DNA from: Mikania micrantha
Taxonomy: Eukaryota > Streptophyta > Magnoliopsida > Asterales > Asteraceae
Direction: 5' to 3'
NCBI GenBank assembly: GCA_009363875.1
Contig: CM018688.1
Coordinates: 61,481,001-61,545,000 of the forward strand
Length of the DNA: 64,000 nucleotides
Shown: in pieces, positions 10,097 to 20,847 of the stretch
Position numbering within the stretch: position 1 is the first letter of the stretch
Layout of the letters: each line of letters opens with the position of its first letter
Made by a program: the position numbers and the translations under genes
The notes under the pieces: model-generated
Told to the model about the DNA's origin: nothing
The model's database searches: none
Seen by the model: the letters and a program-made list of their open reading frames with translations, nothing else

Positions 10097-12968
10097 TGTG
10101 ACACCCCATAAATTCCAGGTCAGCATTTATTTTATTTTAATAATAATGTGTATTATTATTTCATACGTGGCACTAGAATAATTGTATTTAGTGTGACACG
10201 TGGCACAACGGACCAAACACACCGATAATTCGAGAAATTATCGCACAGAACTTGCACGTGTCTTGAATGACGAACGTTGGTGAACGGATCGAACCACAGT
10301 ACACATACACTGCACAACTAGGTTCCGGAGGACCTAATTTAGTAGAACAACGCTTAAGTGTCGAGAAACGATGATCGTATTCGAGAAATACGCGAAAATC
10401 GGTTCGAAACAACAAAAGTAAGCTTATTGGGCTACTCAGGAATCCATCGCGGTACGCGATGGCCCAACAAGAATCAGTGTCGCGATACGCGACCAACATC
10501 GCGGAGTGTTGACTTCCGGAATCCTCCGCGGTACGCGGAGATTATTTGAAAGGCCCATCGCGGTACGCGAAGCCGCCCAGTCGACAAAATCTTTATTTAA
10601 CCAAGACAAATCCCATCCTACTCTACCTTAATCATTTTCTTCAACCCCCCACGCCATATCTCGACCATTCTCGGCTGTAACCACCAGATTTGACATCTAG
10701 GAAGCCATTGAAGGACTCCTTGAAGCTCCAAGTCAAGAGATTGAAGCTTGCTAACCATCTTGAAGCTCGAAGAGTCGCCATCACCTTGCCATTGCTACGA
10801 GTTCTTGCTATCCAGAAGACCCACAAGTTGTTCCCCTCATCATTCTAGCATCTTTGAAGCTTTGGAAGGTAGTCTTTCACCCCTTGAAGCATAAAACACC
10901 CTTTTCTCGCTATTACACACACATGCACGACTTGAAACCCACATGCAAGCACCATAGAAGCACATGCACGAATCTTGTTTCTGGGTTTGTTGGTTTTGAT
11001 GTGATTTATGAATATCTAAAGTGATTTAGTAGCATATTGTGATGATCTAAGATGATGGGTATGAACCTTGATGCTTAAAATGATACTAGATGATGTTATA
11101 TGTCCATGCATGTATGATCCATGATGGTAGGAATGATTTTGTGTATGTAGAAACGTTTCTTAATGATAATAGAAGGATTACTCATGGTTGGATTTGTTTA
11201 AAATGGTTAAGATGATGATTTTTGATGAAACTTTCTATTAATAGTAACTTTTAGTTAGGAAATGGTGTAATGGATAGTATTGTGAACATGCATGTATATT
11301 GAGTTGCTATTAGAACGATTTTAGAGTAATATTGATGCTTAGAATGTGATTTTGAAGTTGATTTTAGTCATATCTAGCCAAGTTACTATATTTAGTAACT
11401 TTTAAAGCCAAAATGTTGATAGATAGTGATTAGATCTAGACCAACATGTTTAAATGATGTTACGTGCTCTATTATGATGACTTGTTACATGAACATGGAT
11501 TAGAATGATTTAGGAAAATCGTTTGTATGAAAAATGCCATGGTTACTATTTATAGTAACTTTATTTTCAAACTATCAATTTAGAGGCAATGTATACGAAG
11601 TGAGCATGCTAAGTGGTTTACTATGCTTTAACATGGTGATAGTATGTTGAGTAAGATGGGTTCCGATAGCGCGTATGCCATAAGTGGAAACTTTCCATTT
11701 TAGGAAACTTTTATGTGCTAACATGAGATAAATGACTTATGTGATATCGTATGATGATGTGTTATGTGTTAACATGATCACGTAGGACTAATGAGCATGC
11801 TAGAACTTTAAAACCATTACGCTTTGTGAACTTTCCATAAATGGAAACTTACTATAAATAGTAAGTTGTCCATAGACGTGACTTGCGCATTTTGCACACG
11901 ACGAGCACTTACACGAATGTTTCACGATTTACAACCAACACACGGTTCACCAACGGGTCGTTAGGTCAAACACGGTCAACACGACCAACACGGTCAACCA
12001 CGGTCAACGCGACCCGCATAACAACCAAGAGTTGTTTAGACACGAATACGGTCCTGTGAGACCAACACAAATATGATCGCAAACTTATAACACCTATGTG
12101 ATATAGGTAACTACTAGCCAGCGAGCTACTCCGTTCTCGTAAGAACGCACTCAAGCAGACTCAGGTGAGTTTACAGCCCCACTTTTACTCATTGAATGTT
12201 TTACAAATCTTTTGGGGTGAGAATGCTATGCAACTGCTTTAGATATATGACTGGTATGTCACAAAACTATTTTGAGTGTACTATTATCGCATCAAGACCT
12301 CTCTACCCTTACCGTTAGTTGTGTACAAACGAGTCGTTATTACGTAGTACTACTGGGTTTGACCAACCCCACTCGGCAACAACGTTGACTGCGGTCATAA
12401 CGAGTGTAATATCGATGTTGATGTCGGGTTCCGCGATGACCCGCAGAGGCAAATGGAAACAGTCGAGTTTCGGTAAGATGACATGACACACTCTACGGAT
12501 CGTAGATCCAACAAAACTACTTACATACCCAGTATATATAACTGATTTACTGTTTTCCAATACTTAAACCTGTGAACTCACCAACTTTATGTTGACACTC
12601 TTTAGCATGTATTCTCAGGTAACTAATGGAGCACACGCTAGGATGCGCACAAGGAAGCCTTAAGGAGTCTGGCTTGCATATAGACTCGTGTCCTAGGCAT
12701 TGTGTGAATTGGAAATGTTTTAAAACAATCTGAATATTGTAGTGTCTGTTAAACAGTTTACTTTCCGCTGCAACTTACTTATTTTATCAAACTATTTCCG
12801 CTGTTTATGTAATGATTATTCCGCTGCTTTGATTAAAAACTTGTTTGTCTTGAAACTGTGTGATTGTACAACTCATATAGAGTCGTTCTATATGACCATG
12901 AGCTGTGATCCTGGCCACGTCACACCCACGTGGACTGACACCACGAGTGGGAATTTGGGGGTGTGACA
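10097..12968 (+). repeat. Tek-1 3' LTR
   Basis: This is the 2,872-bp partner of 1914-4785, with the same hairpin array (10444-10570), GGTCAA cluster and splice-donor-like motifs. It differs by G at 11660 and A at 12028. The TAATC duplication follows at 12969-12973. Confidence 0.93.
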
Positions 12969-12973
12969 TAATC

Positions 12974-14011
12974 CTTCACATGGTCAAAAGCCTAGTGGAC
13001 CAGAACGTTAAACCAACAAATTCCTATGTTAACCGATCGTTCCAAACACTTGTAACACCAGGAATGTAAATTCCTAACAATTACTTGATCCTAAGTCGCA
13101 TCCGGTAAATCTAGGTGTTTGTTTAGGACGTCCTGAGCTCAGTTCTAGTGCTTAGTGCGTGTGTGTCTGCTCTTCATATCAGGTGAGTCTCGTCACCCCT
13201 TTTCAATGTTTTTGGTTTACAAAATCTCGAGGTTTAATTACTGTGAAGTGTTTTCATGATTATTATGCCAGTGTGTGATACTTGCTATTATCTGTGTTGT
13301 TAACCTTTGTATGTTTAACTTGAGATTGTATTACTAAAATTACTACTGTAACTGTTAAACCCATGTGTGGCCGAATGATGGCATAGATAGTACTATCGGG
13401 TCGACATCCCCATTCACTAGGAGGTTCATGGCTCCCCTTGTGTGAATGCACATTTTCATTATTTCTGTTACATTACTATGCGATGGCCTCGTTACTGGGA
13501 CGTGGTTTCATTACTGTGCGCACTACGATTGCCATGTGGCAATAGACATGGATGACTGATTACTTTACTATTTCTGAACTGTCCAAAGAACCTGGAAACG
13601 GTCTCTTGCTTGGTCAATACATGCTAGCAGGGCTTCTTATCACACTAATACTATTACTATTTCATTTCATTACTGTTTCTAAACTTACGAGCTCACCAGC
13701 ATTCGTGATGATCTTTCCAAAACTTAAAACCCGTTTCAGGTATTCAAGTACTCGGATTAAGAAGCTGTGTTTGGCTGATGGTGATGCACGTTCACGTCAC
13801 ACTATGACTAGGATTGGTGGTTTAGGTTACTTGGTGAAATAGATCAATTGGATGTATATTGTAATGAATCATGTAAGGTTTGATGTGGAATTAATCATGT
13901 GTGCTCTGAACCATTCAAGATATAGTCTCGCCCCCTCTCGATGATGTCACCCTTAAGACTTCTGCTGACGTAACTTGGTTACCTGGTGACATGAGAGGGT
14001 GGGGTGTGACA
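12974..14011. mobile_element. Solo LTR, right part
   Basis: This is the remaining 1,038 bp of the solo LTR that begins at 813. It ends GGGTGGGGTGTGACA and is followed by the AAAGA duplication (14012-14016). A splice-donor-like CAGGTGAGT occurs near 13180, a layout shared with the Tekay LTRs, so it may be a distant Tekay-type LTR. I find no coding sequence. Confidence 0.8.
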
Positions 14012-14760
14012 AAAGAAGATACTTTGCTTGGTCCAATTCAACTCTGATGCAACACGCTTTCTTTTCATACCTCCATAGCTTGGATGTTTACCCGGAACAT
14101 GAGTGGGAATGTTTTGTAGTTTTTTTAATATTTTTGCATTGCTCAACTATTTAGAAGGATCTCTAGCCTCTTTTTGGCCATTAAATAACAAACCCTTAAT
14201 TTATGATTCTTAGACAAAAATCGTCTATGACCAACAAAAGCTATCTTATTAGTTATAGAGCATGAGGGTTTGTATATATTACTAGTAGAATACGCTTTAT
14301 AACATTAACAACTCTGTCCTGACAAGCTACTACGAGAAGGATAATCATTGATAGTTCACAAAGGTGGCCCACGCATATTGAATATAGTTTCGGTATATGC
14401 ATTTCTCATTTGAACTCCATTAGTCCATAATGTTCAATTCATCCACCAAAGGCCTTAGGAAAACATCAATATCCTTTTTAGGAGATTTAACACCAGGAAT
14501 TAGCAAAGTTAACATAAAAAAAGACTCCTTCATACATAACCAAGGTGGTGTACTGTTTGTTGTCAACACCACTGGTCACATATTGTAAGTCTGACTCATG
14601 TTACCAAATGAATTAAAGTCATCAACAGCCAAACCCAAGCAGACGTTTCGTGGTTCTTTGAAAAAATTATGGTATCTCTTGTCAAATTCTTTTCACGCTT
14701 TCCCATCAACCGGATGACGCATCATACCATCTGTTGAGCGTCTAGTATTATGCCATATAA
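14012..14760 (-). pseudogene. CACTA TNP2-like transposase remnant, upstream part
   Basis: This is the continuation of the transposase at 1-807. The minus strand encodes GKHPSYGGMKRKRV followed by NWTKQSIFF at 14015-14105, which runs straight into the YWSSLHLKHNLD block at 780-800 once the insertions are removed. Further upstream are the TNP2 blocks EPRNVCLGLAVDDFNSFGNM and WHNTRRSTDGMMRHP (about 14580-14755). Several stops (for example in the SPAWK-like and TWPVV-like positions) show decay. The zinc-finger N-terminus expected beyond 14760 is not seen. Confidence 0.86.
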
Positions 14761-15530
14761 AGATTATATATATTCTAAAAAGATTAATTTAATAATTATT
14801 AATTTGATAACATTATCATCAAACTAATAAATTCAAAAACTTTTAAACATTCTAAGTGTGTTAGTAAGAACTAAGACAATCTTTAAATCAATACAAACTA
14901 TAGGTTGACATGCAATCTTTCTATCATCATAGCTTCAATTTGATAGCAAAGCAAACCTAAGAGTTTCTTATACTTTCTCTTTATAATTTTTGGTATTTTT
15001 GGGATGATACACATATACAATTCAAGCATGTTAATTATAGAGTCAATAAACTATAGATGCAAAGTTTTATTTCTAGTTAGTTTTGTTTTGAATGGTAGGT
15101 GTTTTTAATTGTTTGGAATCATTAGGGTAGAATTCTTTTCATACATATTCATACTAGTGTAGTTGTAGTCTGAAAATGGTCAATTACCTTCTCAGCATTG
15201 CCTTATGTTATCGTGTATGACAGGTGAAAATATACAACTAGGAAACTTTGATATACATGTTTAATTCATTTTCTAGCTAGTCTTGATTAAATGCTATGTA
15301 TTGATACTTGTTTGGACATTATTGTTGAGACTAATTCATACTAGTAAAGAATGTTGATATACATGCTTTAATTCAATGTCTAGCTAGCCTTGATTAAATG
15401 TTATGTATTGATACTTGTTTAGACACTATTGTCTAGACTTTTTCATACTAGCAAAGTTGTATGTATGCATGCTTTCAATTTTATTCTATTTAGACTAATT
15501 GTTGCATCTCATTTTATTCTTATATATATA
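14761..15530. other. AT-rich spacer with a tandem duplication
   Basis: I see no gene here. A unit of about 106 bp, beginning TTGATATACATG and including CTAGCTAG..TTGATTAAATG and TATGTATTGATACTTGTTT, is present twice in direct orientation (about 15248-15353 and 15354-15460) with scattered differences. The rest is unremarkable AT-rich DNA. Confidence 0.6.
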
Positions 15531-15763
15531 GGAGTTGTATCATGTAAAAACCCGATCTTAGAGAAAAAACCCTTAAAACTTATGTTGAAAATATATATGT
15601 GGTCCATATTAACCCATATTAAAATTGATTTGTTTATTCAAAACCCAATTTTTTATTCAAGTTAATGTAGATCACATATTTATTTTCAAGATTTTAAATC
15701 AATGACTCACATAGGGTTTAAGAGTTTTCTTTCTAGGATCAGGTTTTCACGAGAAACAATCCC
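15531..15763. mobile_element. MITE with terminal inverted repeats, in a TA run
   Basis: This 233-bp element starts GGAGTTGTATCATG and ends GAGAAACAATCCC. The two ends match as imperfect inverted repeats over about 45 bp, including AAACCCGATCTTAGA on the left and its complement on the right. Both ends abut TATATA. A related left end (AAAACCCGATCTTAAAGAG) appears at about 48540. There is no coding capacity. Confidence 0.72.
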
Positions 15764-16134
15764 TATATATAAATATATATAAAATAAACTTGTATGAGAC
15801 TCACCCACTATTAAAATAGCTGACAAACTCTATTTTACATGTATAACAAGATAAGTAAAGACGTAAATACAAACATATGATTCTTGGACCTACTTCTAGA
15901 TTAACATGGGCGGCCCGGGGGAGGGGCAAACCTGACCTCCTTCCCGGGACAATTTTTTAGGGGGCACAAAAATTTTTATACATATGTATATATAGAGATT
16001 CGTTCAAAGGATAACTAATAAGCCGAAGAAAAACTAAAAAGAAACATTTATAAACACATTGTTTAATGGGTGCAAAAAATCAATTTTTAAAGTATATGAA
16101 GTTACTTTCATGCCCTTTAAACTAAATATATCCA

Positions 16135-16420
16135 TTGGTTCGGTTAACGGTTTATTCGGTTTGGTTTAATCGGTTTTCAATTGTTTTCCCTATAGAAAAC
16201 GGAACTGAATTCTACAAGTGGTTCAATTCTAATTTCGGTTAAAACCAAATAAACAGACTGAAAGCCAAAAAAACCGATTAAAAGTCGAATAAACCGATCC
16301 AAATAAACCGAATTCAATCGAATAAACCGATTAAAAGCAAATAAACCGAATAAACCGATCTGAACTAACCGAATTCAACCGAATAACCGAATTCAATCCT
16401 ATATATTAATAAGATAATAA
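16135..16420. repeat. Low-complexity ATAAACCGA / TTCGGTTTA tract
   Basis: Short units such as AATAAACCGA, and their complement GGTTTATTCGG at the left edge, recur many times with variation. Sequence to about 16560 continues in the same style (ACCGAATTC). It is simple-repeat-like with no gene. 15764-16134 and 16560-16628 show nothing recognisable beyond a G-rich patch at 15908-15970. Confidence 0.65.
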
Positions 16421-17007
16421 ATTTAAATTTGAATTCGTATATGGGCAGGTACCAAACCGAAAACGGAATTCGGAATTTTGATACAACTAGAACTAAAACA
16501 AAAACCGAATTCAGAATTCGGTTCGATTTTTTTAGTTACGAATACGTATCCGTTTTCAGTACTAAACGTTTTTTTTGTTTTTTTTAAACACCTTCACTTT
16601 AATATATGAATTCGCTAGAGAGCCTTTTTGTGACACCCCGTAATTTCCAGGTCAGCTTTGATTTTATTTAAATGTTTATTTAAATACATTATGTACACGT
16701 GGCATTAGAATTAGATTAATTTAGTGTGACACGTGGCACGACAGTGCGAACACTGACTCATGACTAGATAATTCGTGGAATTATCGGCAAACAGCACACA
16801 CGTGTCAAAACACACGAACGTTGGTGAACGTCTAACACATTGTGTAGCACAACACTCGAAACTTCACGAAACACTGTCACAAGTCAATTATGGCTAACAC
16901 TTGACCGATAGAGTCCAAACGACGCTCGAACGACGTTCTATGATCGAGAAACGGGCAAGATCGGGCCAGAACAACAAAAACAAGCTTATTGGGCTTGAAA
17001 AACAGGC

Positions 17008-17133
17008 CAGGCGGTACGCCTGACCCGGGAAGCCGCGACAGGCGATGCGCGCGGGGGGGAAATTGAGCGCCTCGTCCGTCCAGATCCGCGCGTAACGCAC
17101 AAAGAAGTTCGCCCACGTCAGGCGATACGCCTG
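17008..17133 (+). promoter_or_regulatory. Promoter-proximal hairpin array in Tek-2 LTR
   Basis: Two perfect hairpins, CAGGCG-GTA-CGCCTG (17008-17022) and CAGGCG-ATA-CGCCTG (17119-17133), flank a degenerate copy CAGGCGATGCGCG near 17038. The central CG-RTA-CG is the same as in the Tek-1 array, but the arms are different and still pair perfectly. The same pair is at 25847-25861 and 25958-25972 in the second LTR. Both families place the array right after the conserved AAGCTTATTGGGCT. Confidence 0.7.
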
Positions 17134-18534
17134 GGGCGCCCCAGTCGCCAAACAGCTTTTTAAGCTCCCAATGTCATCATTTTGCCTACACTACTCCTTT
17201 CACTCATTATACCCGACCTCATACTCAACCTCTCGACCATCTTCATCCCCAACCCTCTGTTACAACCTCTCACCTCTATTGGAAGCCATTTTTACACCCC
17301 TTGGAAGCTTGAGATCATTGGAAGAAGACCTCTAAGGAGCATCCACCACCACCACCATCTTGATTTCTGTCGAGTCCAACGAACCAGAAGGTTTTAGAGC
17401 TGCTAGAGCATCATCTCAGCAATCTACAGAGCTTAGAAAGGTAGTTCAATGCCCCTTGTAGTTTAAAATGCATTATTCTCACTTCTACACACACATGCAA
17501 GACTTGAATCACACATGCAAGCACTTTGAATGCACATGCACGAGGTTTTGATCTGGGTTTGTTGATTTTAATGAGTTTTATGATGATCTATGATGTTTAA
17601 ATGGTGTTTCATGACGATCCATGATGATATGTTTATGAGTACTTCATGATTTGGTCACAAATGGGTGATTTAACCACATGCATGTACGATCGATGATAGC
17701 TAGAATGATTTTCAGTAGTTAAGCATGTTTCTTGATGATATTGGATGATGATTACATGTTAGATGATGTTGGAAATGGTTAAAAACATGATTTGTAAGGA
17801 CCTTACTATATTTAGAAACTTTTTAGTTACAAGTTGGTGATTTGGTGAAAATAATGAGCATGCATGTATGTAGAATTGTTGTTAGGATGATAATATGATG
17901 ATTTGATTTGTTAGAAACTGGTTTTGATGGTGTTTGTAGTCATACTTGTCATTGTTACTATTTTTAGTAACTTTTCTAGTTAGAATGTTGTTAAATGATA
18001 ATTTGGGATGAGATGACATGATTAAATGGTGTTAAGTGGTTTATTATGATGATTGGTGATATAAAAATTGGTTTAGAAATGTTAAATGGTCATTTCTATG
18101 CAAAATTAGAAAGTTACTATATTTAGTAACTTTATTTTTACAAAAACCAACTTATGAACGTTTTGAATGATTTGAGCTTGCTAAATGGCTTAATATGTTA
18201 TAACATGATGATTAGATGCTAAGTTAGATGGTTTCCGATGTCACGTATGCTAAAAATGGAAACTTTCCATTTTAGGAAACTTTTGTGCACTAACATGTTG
18301 TAAACGACTTATGTGAATCCGTATGATGATGTGCTATGTGTGTTAACATGATCCCGTAGGACTATTGAACATGCTAGAACTATAAAACCGTCATGCTTTG
18401 TGAACTTTCTAAAAATGGAAACTTACTATAAATAGTAAGTTGTCCATAAACGCGACCTACGCGTTTTGCACACGACAAACACTTACACGATTGCTACACG
18501 AGTCACAAACCGTCACACGGTTCACCAACGGGTC

Positions 18535-18680
18535 GTTGACTTGACACGGTCAACTTTGGTCAAACACGGTCAACTTTGGTCAACTCTAGTCAAACACGGT
18601 CAATGTGGACCAACACAGTCAAACACGGTCAATATGGACCAACACGAGCAAACACGGTCAATATGGACCGACACGGACAA
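18535..18680 (+). promoter_or_regulatory. GGTCAA (W-box core) array in Tek-2 LTR
   Basis: CACGGTCAA and close variants recur at least eight times in about 145 bp, often as a degenerate ~25-bp unit ending GGACCAACAC. TTGACC on the minus strand is the WRKY W-box core. A tandem expansion without function is equally possible. It is repeated in the second LTR. Confidence 0.42.
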
Positions 18681-19660
18681 ACATGAACAACCAAGGGTTG
18701 TTGGACACAAACACGAGCACTAACACGAACACTAGCACGGTCACTTACACGAACTCACGTTCAGTATACGATATAGGTTCCCGGTGACCAACGTGCTACT
18801 TCTTCAAGGAGCTTACGCTTGATCTACTACTATCATCACTAAAGTGAGTTTACGGCCCCTCTTTACTCTTTTTCAAACGCTTTTAAATAGGGGGAGAATA
18901 CTAGTTGCATCGAGTCAAACACTATTACTGTGCAAACATTATTGTGTATGCTGGGTTATTGGACAAACATTAAGTGTTGAACTCGTTACAAGCCCTCACA
19001 AAGTCTTACCGTTAATGTACGAACAACGTGGTAGATTTGGATGGATCCATTAGGGAATGACTAACCCCACGGGGCACTATGTTGACTGGATGTCATAACC
19101 CGTGCAAATTCTGACCTAACTTGCTATGTATACGAGGCATAGCGGAGGCAAGGACAAACAAGTCTAGTTCGGTAGTGACGCACTGACACTTTGGGCCTAG
19201 GGCTCGGTACTAACATTTGATAAACAGCATGACACGCTTTCATTACTATATGTATATCAAAACCTGTGAACTCACCAACCATCGTGTTGACACTTGTTTT
19301 CAAACTTGTATTCTCAGGTAACTGACAAGATGATGGACATCCAGGAATGCACGTTTAAGGAAACGAGCATAGGGACATTTATGCATTTCTGTTTATGTTT
19401 AGCTTTTGAAAACAATTACATTTGATCTATGTATTCAAGCATATTTATTTCCGCTGCATTTTGTCAAACAATTGATTTTCCGCTGCAACATGTTATGATG
19501 ATTTTTATTCCGCTGCAAACTATTTTATTAAGTGTATGTGTCAAACCTTGGATTTGTAAAAGCATATACAGGTGTTCTATATGACCTTGAGCTGTGATTC
19601 TGGACACGTCACACCCACGTGGACTGACACCACAAGTGGGAAATTGGGGGTGTGACAGAC

Positions 19661-19673
19661 TGGTATCAGAGCC
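19661..19673 (+). other. Tek-2 primer binding site, first unit (initiator Met tRNA)
   Basis: TGGTATCAGAGCC lies 3 nt past the LTR and is complementary to the 3' end of initiator Met tRNA. Confidence 0.93.
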
Positions 19674-19814
19674 TTGGTTATAGAGAACTAGGTTTGCATA
19701 TAGTAAGCTTAGACTATAGCCATTGCTCAACTTTAGACACTACACGCAGAACTTGCACATTGATGATGTTTTTGCTTATATTGAACTATTGCTTACTAAC
19801 TTAAAACTTACAGG

Positions 19815-20568
19815 ATGGCCAACAATGACAGTACCGGCAGGAACGCAGACCGACACCCGACCACTGATGACATGGCCGCAGAGAGCCGACGCCGGGTCCA
19901 CGATATAGTATCACAGGTTGACGCCGAGATGGACCGGAGTGGCGAGGGACGCAGCACGGGCCAGATATTGGGGATGGCTTCCCACCATAATCCAGAGTTG
20001 GATCGTCGAGGAGAGAGTACCTCCATATCGATATCCCGGCGACACCACTCCAGGACACCGACTACCACCGTTCGGAGTGCCGATGGAGCAGGCCTTCGCG
20101 GCACATGTTGCTTGCACACGACGGGAAGTCTGGAGGGGTAGGGAGCTAACAGACGAGATTCGGGCTCTTCACGAGAAGAACGAGCGACTAGAGAGACAAA
20201 ACGACAGGCTGGAGGAACGCAACAACAGATTAGAGGCACAGATGGAGACACTACGTCTCCAAGTGTCTCAACTGATGACCCAGCACGGACAGATCGTGGA
20301 TGTCATGCAGGAGCATGATGCACGCATCACTGAGAATCGGACAGACATAACCGAGACTCAGGCGATGGTACAGGCCAGTGATGCCATGCTTAATGCATGG
20401 GCTGCACAGTTCATCGAGGAACCACCACAGGACGATGGACCTGAGTTCGAGGCCGAGGACCTCGAAGAGGAGGACCTTGATGAGGATCCTAATGAGGATC
20501 CGGAGGAGGATGATGATGACGGAGACGCTGCTAGCGATATTTCACATGTCTCTATGGATTCGGACTAG
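19815..20568 (+). pseudogene. Tek-2 accessory coiled-coil ORF, first copy, frameshifted
   Basis: This is the same gene as the intact ORF at 28654-29406. Here AGTGG replaces CGGG around 19936-19942, a net one-base insertion. The frame from ATG 19815 therefore leaves the correct register after about 41 codons and ends at 20141. The rest (coiled coil and acidic tail) stays open in the other frame to the stop at 20568. The change separates two otherwise nearly identical copies, so it is a recent lesion or a sequencing/assembly error. Confidence 0.75.
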
Positions 20569-20847
20569 AGGACTATTGTATTTTGTACTTTCTTATTTTG
20601 GCCTAGACGAGCGGGATGTGCTCGAAGAACTTATTATGTATTTCCTTTTGAAATTATTGTACTTCAAACTTATTATTAATGAGAATTATGTTTTGTCTTA
20701 CTTATTACATGTTGACCATGATTGCTTGATAACATAACTTCTGACTTGACAGCTAACATGACATCTGATCTGACATCTGACATGACATTTGACTAACACT
20801 CTAACATGTGCTGATTAAAACTCTATCCCTTATGTATAGAACCATAC

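Larger units (their letters stand above)
1914..12968 (+). mobile_element. Tek-1: complete Ty3/Gypsy (Tekay-like) LTR retrotransposon, probably non-autonomous
   Basis: This is an 11,055-bp element bounded by the perfect 5-bp target duplication TAATC (1909-1913 and 12969-12973). It has two 2,872-bp LTRs, an iMet tRNA primer site, gag, a badly degraded pol and a polypurine tract. By eye I found only two LTR substitutions (3477/11660 and 3845/12028), which implies a recent insertion. The pol region nevertheless carries many stops and frameshifts, while gag is open. Together these suggest an element mobilised in trans by an autonomous relative such as Tek-2. Gene conversion between the LTRs is an alternative explanation for their identity. 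Confidence 0.93.
16629..19657 (+). repeat. Tek-2 first LTR
   Basis: This 3,029-bp LTR starts TGTGACACCCCG and ends GGGGGTGTGACA. It resembles the Tek-1 LTR at both ends and in layout. It carries a two-hairpin array (17008-17133), a long GGTCAA array (18535-18680) and a donor-like CAG|GTAACT near 19317. It shows about three differences from the LTR at 25468-28496. The flanking CTTTT at 16624-16628 would be the left target duplication. Confidence 0.93.

Noticed and set aside
16877..18787. Open frames inside the Tek-2 LTRs (also 25716-27626)
   Set aside because: They have no recognisable domain. The longest follow the GGTCAA array or GC-rich leader and lie within an LTR.
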